26,886 nt of DNA from the NCBI GenBank assembly GCA_049578505.1, contig JBAUMC010000036.1, positions 1-26,886 of the forward strand. Direction: 5' to 3'. Below are positions 1 to 7,635 of this stretch, in pieces; within the stretch, counting starts at the first letter, position 1, and each line of letters opens with the position of its first letter. The notes below the pieces were generated by a model that saw nothing but the letters and a program-made list of their open reading frames with translations, searched no databases and had not been told where the DNA came from. The stretch comes from JAGVPT01 sp049578505 (lineage in GTDB: Bacteria; Bacteroidota; Ignavibacteria; UBA10030; UBA8401). The translations under genes and the position numbers were made by a program.

Positions 1-188
1 CCTGAATTGCCTCCGACATCTCCAAGTGCAAATTTTACGCCCGCGTTGGAAATTTGCCGCGCATCATCATGATAAGCCTGGGTCTGGGCAACGGTGTATA
101 TTGCCTGGTCAGTCGAGGTAAACAGCAATGCATACATACCTATCATAACGTATGCGCCGAGACCTATGATGACCTTTGATGTTCCCAT
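1..188 (-). CDS. Partial membrane-anchored hypothetical protein (5' end only)
   Basis: The ATG is at 186-188 on the minus strand and the frame stays open to the left edge, giving 62 residues. The protein begins MGTSKVIIGLGAYVMIGMYA, with a short polar N-terminus and one hydrophobic segment at about residues 5-25, followed by a polar region rich in T, Q, D and A. A weak GAAGGG ribosome-binding site lies just upstream. The single N-terminal helix followed by a soluble part resembles pilus-assembly or pseudopilin-type proteins, but no diagnostic motif is present and the C-terminus is missing. Function is unknown. Confidence 0.6.
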   Translation of the reverse strand, partial: MGTSKVIIGLGAYVMIGMYALLFTSTDQAIYTVAQTQAYHDDARQISNAGVKFALGDVGGNS

Positions 189-793
189 TTTACCCTTCTA
201 ATTCTTCCTGAGTTTTTGTCCGGCTAACGGCAATTGTGTCTCATTGACTGGGTATAAGATAACCACTGAGAATGCATAAACAATAAGTACCGGAACGTAT
301 TTTGTGGGATACGGTATATAACGGATGAGCAGACTAATTGTTACGGATTGCTGGGCCACTTTGAGAGTATGTGAAGATTGCCGGAGAAATCAGGTTAGGG
401 CCAAAATTCCCTGTTTTCACGGAAAAGCGACCTTTTGAGAGCTTGAACGTGACCTCCTATTCATTGCTCTATGCGAGGAATAACATAGGAGTTGCGCCGC
501 GAGCGTAGCTTAAATTCGAGAGCTTTAAGTGAAGAGTGGGCTCTGAGAAAAGGAGGCTTTCGATTTTAGCCGTTTCTCCCAGCCTAGTAAGTTCATTTTT
601 ACGGGCTAAGGATTTTGTATTAGAATGAGGTTGGGGACGTATGTTTGATTATTTATGCAATAACCAAAAAATCTGATCGCCTATTGATCTTTTCTTTGAG
701 AATGGCACAAGATTCTGGGCAGCTAACTTACTGCTTGAATACTGTCTATTCATTCGCTAAAATATTGGAAGTATTGATGCGGAGAGATTGAAT
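189..793. other. Intergenic region between divergent genes, no gene seen
   Basis: These 605 bases separate the divergently transcribed partial gene and the metallopeptidase gene. I see no convincing reading frame, RNA gene or terminator. A 7-base inverted repeat (CTCCTAT 454-460 and ATAGGAG 485-491) is the only clear local symmetry and is probably chance. The right end holds a sigma70-like promoter, listed separately. Confidence 0.5.
735..763 (+). promoter_or_regulatory. Possible sigma70-type promoter of the metallopeptidase gene
   Basis: TTGAAT (735-740) and TAAAAT (758-763) are separated by 17 bases. They match 4/6 and 5/6 of the -35 and -10 consensus and lie 31 bases before the chosen ATG. 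FCB bacteria often use a different promoter consensus (TAnnTTTG), so this is only a candidate. Confidence 0.3.
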
Positions 794-2491
794 ATGTACC
801 CTAAATCGTTCATCACAGTTCTCTTTGTACTGGGGAGTAGAACGGTGATGTCTCAGGAGGTGATACCTTTAAGTGCCACCCAATCCCTTCGGGCGCACAG
901 TTACGAAATATTGAACCATTATATGGAAAGTAGGGGATCGATCTATACACACGGAAAGTGCGGCTTACCCGTAATTTCCTATGCAATCAAAAACCGGGAT
1001 CGGCTCAATCCTGAGGTGCGTTTTGCCCTAGATAATATTTTAACGCGGCCGACTACGCAAAAGAGTATTCTGTCTGGCCATTTTCGAGTCCATTACGATA
1101 CGACCGGGTCAGATGCACCGGCTATGCTCGATTCGCTCTATCAACCGATCCCTGGCTCCGCCGACCAGTATGCCGATTCAGTAGCATCAATCGCGAATTA
1201 TTGTGAAACTTTCGAGACTCAAGTACTTGGGTACCTTCCTTCACCATCGGACGGCGACGCAGGGGGAGGGCCGGAATATGATATTTATATCGCCTCCCCT
1301 TTGGTTCTCGGCCCGGGCGGTTATGGCCAAACAAATCCAGACAGCATTCTTGTAAGCAAGCCGGATGGGGGAACTTACACTTCGTTTATTGAAATCGATA
1401 ATACTTTTGATTGGGTAAATCCTCCAGTCAACAGAGGCATGCCCGCTCTCCGGGTCACACTCGCGCACGAGCTACATCACAGTATTCAAATCGGCAACTA
1501 TGGGTATTGGACCGGTCCCCCAGACTTATCGCACAATACCTATATCTTTTTCTACGAACTCACATCCACCTGGATTGAGGACGTTGTATTTCCGGACGTG
1601 AAGGATTACCTGCAATACACAAGTGGAAGTGACGGCCATTTTGCAGAACCATGGGTATCGTTTAATTCAGATGGCAACATTATGTATAGCAGAGCGATCT
1701 GGGCTCACTTCATTGCAAAACGGTTCGGGAGAAATGCGATGCTGCGATCGTGGGAAGAGATCAGTTCGGCTCCGCCGCTTCAAGCAATAGACCGGGCACT
1801 GAGTAAGCCGCCGTACAATTCGAATTTTAAAAATGCATTTGCAGAATGGACAGTCTGGAATTATTTTACCGGCGCCAGAAGTGACTCCCTGCTCTACTAT
1901 CCGGAAGGATCAAGTTATCCTGAGATCGCCTCATCGACAATTGACTTTGTACCGCCGGCGGAAACATTAGGAGGTAACCTGTATGTTCTTTCTTCGGCAT
2001 ATGAGAACATTAATTCCGGAGGAGAATCACTCCCATTTCTTGTTAGCAATGTCAACCTCGACTCCGCGATAACCAGATATCCCAACACATTCCCGTACTC
2101 GTATATTTTGTCCGAAAATCAAAACTCCAGCATAGCTGCGAGCCTAGGTGTCCCTGACCAAGCTAATTGGTACAGCAAAGCTCTCTTGCCCGGGGCGGTG
2201 ACTCTTGATCCGTTTCCTGATCCATTTCGCGCGAACGGATCAAACCAGATTAGTATTCCTGTGAGTGGTTCGAGTTCAAGGACTGGTACACTTTATGTTT
2301 ATTCATCTGATATGAAACTTGTGTACTCCGGAACAGTAAACACCCAGTTTTCGACGCTTCTCGGCGGTGAGGTATTTCAATGGAATGGGGTGAAGAATAA
2401 CGATGAACTCGCGTCTTCAGGGATCTATATCTACTTTATTCAGCTTCAAGGCCAATCCATAAGAGGAAAATTTGCTTTAATAAGAAAATAA
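794..2491 (+). CDS. Secreted HExxH zinc metallopeptidase with T9SS-type C-terminal domain
   Basis: This 565-residue protein starts with a signal peptide (about residues 1-20, ending near SQE). It contains HELHH at residues 225-229, a HExxH zinc-binding motif with catalytic Glu226. About 25 residues later comes YELTSTWIED, in which Glu255 or Glu262 would be the third zinc ligand of a gluzincin. The last ~90 residues, from the DPFPDPFRANG segment to SSGIYIYFIQLQG...GKFALIRK, look like a divergent type A T9SS sorting domain, so the protein is probably exported through the outer membrane and may be surface-attached. A TTG six bases upstream is also in frame, but the GGAGAG at 781-786 is correctly spaced only for the ATG at 794. 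The GNAT gene follows after 43 bases. The substrate is unknown. Confidence 0.8.
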   Translation: MYPKSFITVLFVLGSRTVMSQEVIPLSATQSLRAHSYEILNHYMESRGSIYTHGKCGLPVISYAIKNRDRLNPEVRFALDNILTRPTTQKSILSGHFRVHYDTTGSDAPAMLDSLYQPIPGSADQYADSVASIANYCETFETQVLGYLPSPSDGDAGGGPEYDIYIASPLVLGPGGYGQTNPDSILVSKPDGGTYTSFIEIDNTFDWVNPPVNRGMPALRVTLAHELHHSIQIGNYGYWTGPPDLSHNTYIFFYELTSTWIEDVVFPDVKDYLQYTSGSDGHFAEPWVSFNSDGNIMYSRAIWAHFIAKRFGRNAMLRSWEEISSAPPLQAIDRALSKPPYNSNFKNAFAEWTVWNYFTGARSDSLLYYPEGSSYPEIASSTIDFVPPAETLGGNLYVLSSAYENINSGGESLPFLVSNVNLDSAITRYPNTFPYSYILSENQNSSIAASLGVPDQANWYSKALLPGAVTLDPFPDPFRANGSNQISIPVSGSSSRTGTLYVYSSDMKLVYSGTVNTQFSTLLGGEVFQWNGVKNNDELASSGIYIYFIQLQGQSIRGKFALIRK

Positions 2492-2534
2492 GAAAATGAT
2501 AAAACTGTTGATATCGCAAGAGCGGCCTTAACAT

Positions 2535-3014
2535 ATGGAGAGTGAAAATTTAACCAGGATGATAGAGCTGGCGGATGAATTTTTTGACGCGAAAAGCGAC
2601 CCGATGCAAATTTCTGTTAACGCCGAGACCATGGTCCAGCTTAAAAAAATTCACCCCGGCACGATGACGGAAAAAAGGAATAAGAAAGGACCAATTGCAT
2701 GGGCTATGGTCATTCCTACCACCGTCGGGGTGATGAGGCAGTTTACGTCAAAGCAAATCAATGAGAAAGACCTTCTCTCCATAACCCCTCTCAAAATAAA
2801 GTATGAAGCACTTTATTTATGCTCCGCGCTGGTTTTACCTGAATATCGAGGAAGAGGAGTTGCTACGAGTTTGGTTGTGAAAGCAGTCAAGGGAATTCAG
2901 AGGAAACACCCAATAAAATATTTATTCTACTGGGAGTTTAGCGTCGAAGGGAAAAAATTAGCGCGAGCTATCGCAAAGGAATTTTCTTTGCCCCTTTACA
3001 AAAGAAAGTCTTAG
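2535..3014 (+). CDS. GNAT-family N-acetyltransferase
   Basis: This 159-residue protein carries the acetyl-CoA-binding motif A of GNAT enzymes: ALYLCSALVLPEYRGRGVAT, with R/Q-x-x-G-x-G/A realised as RGRGVA at residues 105-110. It is preceded by the usual beta strand and followed by a helix. Family members transfer an acetyl group from acetyl-CoA to an amine of a protein or small molecule; the substrate cannot be predicted here. The N-terminal ~80 residues (MTEKRNKKGPIAWAMVIPTT) are compatible with the first GNAT strands. It lies 43 bases after the metallopeptidase on the same strand and could be co-transcribed. There is no clear Shine-Dalgarno before the ATG. Confidence 0.8.
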   Translation: MESENLTRMIELADEFFDAKSDPMQISVNAETMVQLKKIHPGTMTEKRNKKGPIAWAMVIPTTVGVMRQFTSKQINEKDLLSITPLKIKYEALYLCSALVLPEYRGRGVATSLVVKAVKGIQRKHPIKYLFYWEFSVEGKKLARAIAKEFSLPLYKRKS

Positions 3015-3030
3015 CGGCATCATCTCACTT

Positions 3031-3045
3031 CTATCATCCTGATAG
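3031..3045. terminator. Small stem-loop between convergent genes
   Basis: CTATCA (3031-3036) and TGATAG (3040-3045) form a 6-bp stem with a 3-base loop between the GNAT stop and the stop of the convergent PuuD-like gene. There is only a short T-rich stretch after it (CATTTTACT), so termination activity is uncertain. Confidence 0.25.
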
Positions 3046-3050
3046 GCATT

Positions 3051-3815
3051 TTACTGCTTCTGAATTGTTGCAGCCTTCTTCTGGACCAGCGCAACGAAAA
3101 GCCATCCTACGATGACCGCCGCTATTAAATAGAGCCAACTATCAGCAGATGGAACGGCTGTATGCGCTTCGATCATCGTCCAGAGGAGCGGAATGGAGAG
3201 GTACATATTGTGCTGGCCGCGCTGGGTAACGCGGGGCAAAAGCAGCGGGTCAGGCATCGTTCCCGAGGCGACGGCAGCAAGTATTTTTCTCTGACCGGGT
3301 AGGATCGTCTCGAACACATTGCCAATCATAATCACGCCGAACATCACTCCCAGATGGATCACATATCCGCGATAGCTGAAATTGCCGAATTGAATCATGC
3401 CATAAACCATTGCTGCGACGAGCACGATGCCTATCGCGCCGAACACGCGGATATCTTTTCCCAGAGAGCTGTTTGCGAGTAAAACATAGACTCGGTAGAT
3501 AAGGAAGACCAAAACTGCCATAATGTAACTCCCCGCCGTCCACTGCTGCTGAGACTCAATCGTAAGCCCGCCCGCATAAAATATCAGAATTAATAAGAGT
3601 GCGCCGAAAACGCCTGTGTAAATTGCTGACCACTTGAACCAATAGAGGGCTTTTGGAATAAGCTCCAACAACGTTTTTTTCCGTGTTTCAACGTCCGTTG
3701 TCGAAACAAAAGGAGCAAAAACGAGATTGAACCACCAATTCAATCCCACGAAAAAGAGTCCCGCAATAATGTGAAACCAACGAAAGAGGGCGTTCAAGAT
3801 ATCCATGTAATCCAT
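3051..3815 (-). CDS. PuuD-type (urate oxidase N-terminal) membrane protein without cytochrome c domain
   Basis: This 254-residue polytopic membrane protein has about 7-8 hydrophobic segments. It aligns from memory with the membrane domain of urate hydroxylase PuuD: RWFHIIAGLFFVGLNWWF near the N-terminus, WFKW, a YAGG loop, HLGVMFGVIMIGNVFETILPGQR, then GTMPDP and the QRGQHNMYLSIPLLWTM segment. Conserved histidines (H15, the HLG and QHN histidines) are present. Full-length PuuD adds a cytochrome c domain that oxidises urate with electron transfer; this protein ends after the last helix and has no CxxCH. Its own catalytic role is therefore unclear, and it may act with a separate cytochrome or have another function. 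AGGAG at 3821-3825 is five bases before the ATG. It is convergent with the GNAT gene. Confidence 0.78.
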   Translation of the reverse strand: MDYMDILNALFRWFHIIAGLFFVGLNWWFNLVFAPFVSTTDVETRKKTLLELIPKALYWFKWSAIYTGVFGALLLILIFYAGGLTIESQQQWTAGSYIMAVLVFLIYRVYVLLANSSLGKDIRVFGAIGIVLVAAMVYGMIQFGNFSYRGYVIHLGVMFGVIMIGNVFETILPGQRKILAAVASGTMPDPLLLPRVTQRGQHNMYLSIPLLWTMIEAHTAVPSADSWLYLIAAVIVGWLFVALVQKKAATIQKQ

Positions 3816-4045
3816 AAAGACTCCTTAAAGTGGGGATTATAATTTAACGCCAGAGAGCTACAATTTTTTGTGTTCGACAAGAAACGTAGCTTTTCATCAT
3901 GTCGAAGTAGAAATATTTTCGGAAATTTAATGCCTTGCGCCCGCTAATTCGTCGCCGAACCTTGCTGCAGTTAGCCGCCGCGTTAGGATGTGGTGAATTA
4001 TTGTAGATTATTATAGATAGATTTCTTTTCTCTGTCAAGAGTGCG

Positions 4046-4187
4046 AAACATCAAGTGCTTGCTCAATTAGTCATTCCCGCGAAAGTGAGAATCCGGTATT
4101 GTGTTTTTTATTGCAGAATGGATGCCCACTTTCGTGGGCATGACATATTCTTTCTCAAATTGAGCCAGCACCAAACATCAAGTACTT
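4046..4187. repeat. MITE/REP-like palindromic element with flanking direct repeats
   Basis: A 25-base arm at 4070-4094 (starts GTCATTCCCGCGAAAG) is inverted at 4120-4144 with 21 of 25 matches. The right arm itself contains a perfect hairpin, ATGCCCAC/GTGGGCAT around a TTTC loop (4122-4141). Outer inverted ends GTGCTTGCTCAATT (4055-4068) and AATTGAGCCAGCAC (4158-4171) enclose it. The direct repeats AAACATCAAGTGCTT (4046-4060) and AAACATCAAGTACTT (4173-4187) flank the core and look like a target-site duplication. The same arms recur at 26642-26886. It sits between the PuuD-like and pectinesterase genes and encodes no protein. Confidence 0.75.
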
Positions 4188-4210
4188 ATGCATTTTGCGT
4201 GACTTGGCGT

Positions 4211-4239
4211 CCTTCGCGGTTAAACGAAATCCGCGAAGG
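4211..4239. terminator. Perfect 9-bp stem-loop downstream of the pectinesterase gene
   Basis: CCTTCGCGG (4211-4219) and CCGCGAAGG (4231-4239) are perfect inverted repeats with an 11-base loop, 15 bases beyond the pectinesterase stop on the minus strand. There is no T-tract on either side, so this may be a repeat-derived hairpin or mRNA-stabilising structure and not a classical terminator. Confidence 0.45.
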
Positions 4240-4253
4240 CCGGCTAGCCCGTC

Positions 4254-6032
4254 CTACTTCACCACCAATGTTACCGTTTGGCTCGTGACGCTCCCCAATC
4301 CATTCATTGCAGTGACCGTGTAGTTTGCTGCGTCGCTCGGGCGGATATTCTCTATTGCGAACGTCGAATCGGTCGCGCCTGTGATAGCATTTCCGTTCTT
4401 GAACCATTGATAGGTTGCTGTAGGAATTGCTGCTACTTCGACTTCGAAAGTTGCGCGTTGACCCGTCGTTGCAATAGCCGCTGTTGGTTGAGACAATAGA
4501 ATTGGTGCCATCGAAGGTGTCCAGCCGCCGAGTACATAAGCAGGATTGCTGTAATTGGCAATTATCTCGGCATCTGCTCCTTTACTCAGTTGTCTTGAAA
4601 AAGGGCGTCGTCGGCTTATATCAATCGATTTGCCGTCGCTGATGTTCGTGCTGTTATACTCCCAAAAGTGCACATTTGCTGTATCGCCCCCGACTGGGCC
4701 CCAGCCTTCGGGGCTGATGCCCGCAAGAGTGCAATTGATCAACACCGCTTCGCAGTACGGGTAATTCTTGCCACGATTAGTGGGCGCACGGGCAATTTCA
4801 GTCTCGCGTCCCGGCACAGTTTGGAACATGCAATTCACAAAAACATTTCCATGGTTAGCGGATGTGTTGCGGATCCACATATACGTACCGCCATGTGATA
4901 TCAACTTGCAATGATCGAAAAACGCCGGCCCGCGGCCGAGGATAATATCTCCGTCGCCTATAATTTGGCAGTCGACCAAGCAAACCGATCCGTTCACTTG
5001 TAAGGCATCTCCTGACCCTTCAATATTAACGTTGCTGATGATATTTTGTTCGCCCATCAGAAGTAACCCTTCGGCCTGACCTTTTGCTGTTGTTTTGATC
5101 GTGAAATTGACAAGGTGAATTCCTTTTGAATTATCTCCCATGAATGCAGCGCGACGAGAAGGAAAAGTACCCGGCATTTCGTTGGTGGCTATGTTCAAGG
5201 GATGTGGGTTGAAGATTTCATTATTGGCGTAACACACGATGACGTTGTCCCGCTCCTCCCCGAGCAAAGTGATGTTTGTTTTGTTCCGGAAATACACGAT
5301 CTCCTCATACGTGCCATTCCTGATGAATATAGTGACACGTTTAGAATTTGAATCGGGAACATAATCGATGGCCCCCTGCACTGTGTTGAAATCGCCGGAA
5401 CCGTCGCCGCAGACCACGAGCTGTTCCGCATTGGTGCGCGGGGGTACTTTCTTGGTTTTGAATGTCCATCCCGTTTTCCCTGCGATTCCAGCGAAGCTGT
5501 TATCGCTCAGGGTCAGCACTCCGAAATCGATTTGCACGTAGTATGTCTTATTATATTCCAGGAGATTGTTGTGAGGGTATAGCGTTGCCACTTTGCCGTG
5601 GATGATCACAGGGTAAAAGTGAAACGCGTCGGTGAAACCTCCGATGATCGTAAGTTGATAGGTGGCCGGCGTGGGAAGCGCGTCGCCCGATGGAGTTCCC
5701 GGTTTCGTATTGGCATTGGTAAAGTGGCCGGAGATATATTCGTAAGGATTTGGAGTATAAGACGCCGACGTTTTGCCGCCAGTTTCTGGGCCGGGCGGGA
5801 TGCTCAAGTCCAAAAGATCAACCAGCCGGTTATCTGCCGAATCATAAATACGGATCTGTCCAGACTTACCTAAGCTTGGTTCAACGGGGAAGGTAAGAAT
5901 CAAATGTGTGTCTGGGTTTACTTCCTCTGCGTTGTCTGCTGGAAAACGCGTAATGTTGTGGAGCCCTTCATTTTGCGCATAAAGCAATTTTGATAAAATG
6001 AGAAGAGCGGCGATTACAGTATTTCGTTGCAT
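4254..6032 (-). CDS. Secreted pectinesterase (CE8 family) with Ig-like flanking domains
   Basis: This 592-residue protein has a signal peptide at residues 1-19 (cleavage after LLYA). Residues ~25-195 form a bacterial Ig-like (SbsA/Big_5) region ending in GWTFKTK. Residues ~203-505 form the right-handed beta-helix of pectin methylesterases, which remove methyl esters from homogalacturonan. Family landmarks are GTYEE (240-244), the catalytic-site Gln in QAEG (319-322), GDALQV (Asp342, matching QDTL), GDGDIILG (Asp362, matching VDFIFG), and ISPEGWGP...FWEYN (439-460). The usual LGRPW arginine is probably IARAP. Residues ~510-592 form an immunoglobulin-type domain (YQWFKNG, DAANYTVTAMNGLG). No T9SS sorting domain follows, so periplasmic or Sec-exported location is most likely. 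AGAGGA lies 11 bases before the ATG. Confidence 0.88.
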   Translation of the reverse strand: MQRNTVIAALLILSKLLYAQNEGLHNITRFPADNAEEVNPDTHLILTFPVEPSLGKSGQIRIYDSADNRLVDLLDLSIPPGPETGGKTSASYTPNPYEYISGHFTNANTKPGTPSGDALPTPATYQLTIIGGFTDAFHFYPVIIHGKVATLYPHNNLLEYNKTYYVQIDFGVLTLSDNSFAGIAGKTGWTFKTKKVPPRTNAEQLVVCGDGSGDFNTVQGAIDYVPDSNSKRVTIFIRNGTYEEIVYFRNKTNITLLGEERDNVIVCYANNEIFNPHPLNIATNEMPGTFPSRRAAFMGDNSKGIHLVNFTIKTTAKGQAEGLLLMGEQNIISNVNIEGSGDALQVNGSVCLVDCQIIGDGDIILGRGPAFFDHCKLISHGGTYMWIRNTSANHGNVFVNCMFQTVPGRETEIARAPTNRGKNYPYCEAVLINCTLAGISPEGWGPVGGDTANVHFWEYNSTNISDGKSIDISRRRPFSRQLSKGADAEIIANYSNPAYVLGGWTPSMAPILLSQPTAAIATTGQRATFEVEVAAIPTATYQWFKNGNAITGATDSTFAIENIRPSDAANYTVTAMNGLGSVTSQTVTLVVK

Positions 6033-6142
6033 AGTTTGGACATCCTCTATCGAGTATTGGATAAATCTAACCGCTGCAGGTAAATAGTTCGTTCAATGGA
6101 AGGCTCAACCGCATCACTTGAATAATATATTCAATGGGAGAA

Positions 6143-6634
6143 TCAATTTTTCAAAAAGGTGTGACGTTTCGCGTAATACTTTCCGATGATGGTCGAATTC
6201 GGCAGACCAATGCAAATCATCAGGATCGCAGCTCCGATTAGCGATTGAATAAAATCGGATGGCGAACGATTCACATTGCTTAAGGGCAAAATAACAAGAT
6301 TCATGGCCAACCAAACTACGATGCCGTACGCGATACCGGCGACGATTCGGTTTCTCCACAACATCGTAATCACGGGGTAACCAATAAAGTAGACGATGGT
6401 CCAGAAGAGAGCGATGCAATAATGAATCGCCAAACCCAGCGCTGCCATCCATAATCCGCCATCAAATGCCTTCTCACCTAAGAGACCACTCGCTATGTTT
6501 TGGAGCAATTGGGTCTCTGTTATGTTGTACTTGACCGGATAATAAATGAGTGCGGTGGTTATATCGAGCGTCCCTGTCACCAGCCATGCGGCTAAGATAG
6601 TAATGAAGGCGTAACGCTGCTTTGTTATTCGCAT
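6143..6634 (-). CDS. Conserved four-helix membrane protein, function unknown
   Basis: This 163-residue protein has four hydrophobic segments (about 9-31, 62-87, 96-117 and 129-147). Recognisable conserved elements are the ASGLLGEKAFDGGLWMAALG stretch, a histidine in the second helix (LAIHYCIALFWT), GIAYGIVVWLAMN and LPLS. I recall this pattern from uncharacterised inner-membrane proteins of Bacteroidota and Proteobacteria but cannot name a family. It begins 35 bases after the stop of the VOC gene on the same strand, so the two may be co-transcribed. No strong ribosome-binding site precedes the ATG. Confidence 0.7.
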   Translation of the reverse strand: MRITKQRYAFITILAAWLVTGTLDITTALIYYPVKYNITETQLLQNIASGLLGEKAFDGGLWMAALGLAIHYCIALFWTIVYFIGYPVITMLWRNRIVAGIAYGIVVWLAMNLVILPLSNVNRSPSDFIQSLIGAAILMICIGLPNSTIIGKYYAKRHTFLKN

Positions 6635-6669
6635 CTTATTTTCGTGCGCCTAGAACCATGGGCGGCTGG

Positions 6670-7086
6670 TTATGGACGGGGGGAGGAGATTACCAGCTTG
6701 AATCCGTCTGGATCCTTCAATCGGAAAACGCGCGCTCCCCACGGCATGTCGGCGGGTTCGGACTCGAGTGTGCCGCCATGTGCTTTGATTCTATTTGCAA
6801 CTTCGTCGATATTCTGCTTCGTCGTAATCAGCAGCGAGAACCCCAGACCTTTTATCCTGTCCCATCCCTTAGCTCCGTCGTCTTGATTGATCGAGAGCCG
6901 GACGTCCCCGGCTTTGAGAGATACCCCCCGCAGTTTCCCTTCGCGTTCAATCTTCCGGTCGATGGCAAATCCCAGCACCTCGTGGTACCAAGCAAGGCTC
7001 TTGGCGAGATCCTTCACGGTTAATGAAGCCGCGAGGGCGCTGGCATGGAAGGGTTCAGATTCCGGAACTGGTGAATTGGTGCTCAT
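6670..7086 (-). CDS. VOC-family (glyoxalase/bleomycin-resistance fold) protein
   Basis: This 138-residue single-domain protein has the typical start of a vicinal-oxygen-chelate domain (ASLTVKDLAKSLAWYHEVLGF, residues ~19-39) and the typical end (GARVFRLKDPDGFKLVISSP). Two beta-alpha-beta-beta-beta modules can be traced. Members bind a metal and act as glyoxalases, dioxygenases or antibiotic-binding proteins. The central GFSLLITTKQNIDEV segment is most like small uncharacterised glyoxalase-like proteins, so substrate is unknown. AGAGGAA before the ATG at 7086 supports the start. It is followed after 35 bases by the four-helix membrane protein. Confidence 0.85.
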   Translation of the reverse strand: MSTNSPVPESEPFHASALAASLTVKDLAKSLAWYHEVLGFAIDRKIEREGKLRGVSLKAGDVRLSINQDDGAKGWDRIKGLGFSLLITTKQNIDEVANRIKAHGGTLESEPADMPWGARVFRLKDPDGFKLVISSPRP

Positions 7087-7164
7087 GGAATTTCCTCTCT
7101 ATAGGTTACGGACGTTAGATGTTTCACTCGGTTTTTGCCGATAGACTCGTTAGCTGGCAATCAC

Positions 7165-7512
7165 TTAAAGAAAATGAATAAATATTGCCGACGCAATAAG
7201 GATTTCAAAATAAATTGGCGTTATGTCGTCTTGGACAGAAAGCCGGCTGACACCCGATATTGGAATATTCACATTTACTATTTTAGTAGAATCATTTTTC
7301 ATATACATACCACGGCCCCTGATGCAATAATTCGAATCGATCGTCCAATTGCGTGCAAGCGTATAATTGCCGCTATCAACCATAACAAGCTCTGCCTGCT
7401 CTTGATAGTGCTTATTGTATTCACTCGGACTTATGGTTGTCATGCATCCGGCATATAGATGTAACAAAGCAGGGAAAAGCAGCAGGATTGTTAACGTACG
7501 CCTTCTGTTCAT
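7165..7512 (-). CDS. Small putative lipoprotein, function unknown
   Basis: This 115-residue protein begins MNRRRTLTILLLFPALLHLYAGC, a positively charged n-region, a hydrophobic core and a cysteine at residue 23. The lipobox is non-canonical (Tyr at -3), but the G-C junction and the following polar TTISPSEYNK are typical of bacterial lipoproteins. The mature part has short beta-strand-like segments (GNYTLARNWTIDSNYCIRG, then an IPISGVSRLSV segment) and ends in a hydrophobic stretch, YFEILIASAIFIHFL, that could be a membrane-anchoring tail. No enzyme motif is visible. It lies 78 bases upstream of the VOC gene on the same strand. There is no clear ribosome-binding site. Confidence 0.6.
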   Translation of the reverse strand: MNRRRTLTILLLFPALLHLYAGCMTTISPSEYNKHYQEQAELVMVDSGNYTLARNWTIDSNYCIRGRGMYMKNDSTKIVNVNIPISGVSRLSVQDDITPIYFEILIASAIFIHFL

Positions 7513-7635
7513 AGTAATAGATTTTTATTGTCAGCTAATAGCAGGAAACTCACGTGTCGGCAATTCCTCCGGCTCTTTGGCCCGAAAGTTTGGATTTTGT
7601 GTATGATGATGCAGATTTCACGGGTTCCTTTCCGA

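Noticed and set aside
454..491. Inverted repeat CTCCTAT/ATAGGAG as an operator or terminator
   Set aside because: It is only 7 bp with a 24-base loop, with no T-tract and no nearby promoter.
3844..4038. 64-residue minus-strand reading frame
   Set aside because: There is no ribosome-binding site, and the composition is unlike that of its neighbours; it is probably random.
4055..4288. 77-residue plus-strand reading frame
   Set aside because: It is read through the palindromic element and the pectinesterase 3' end and has no ribosome-binding site.
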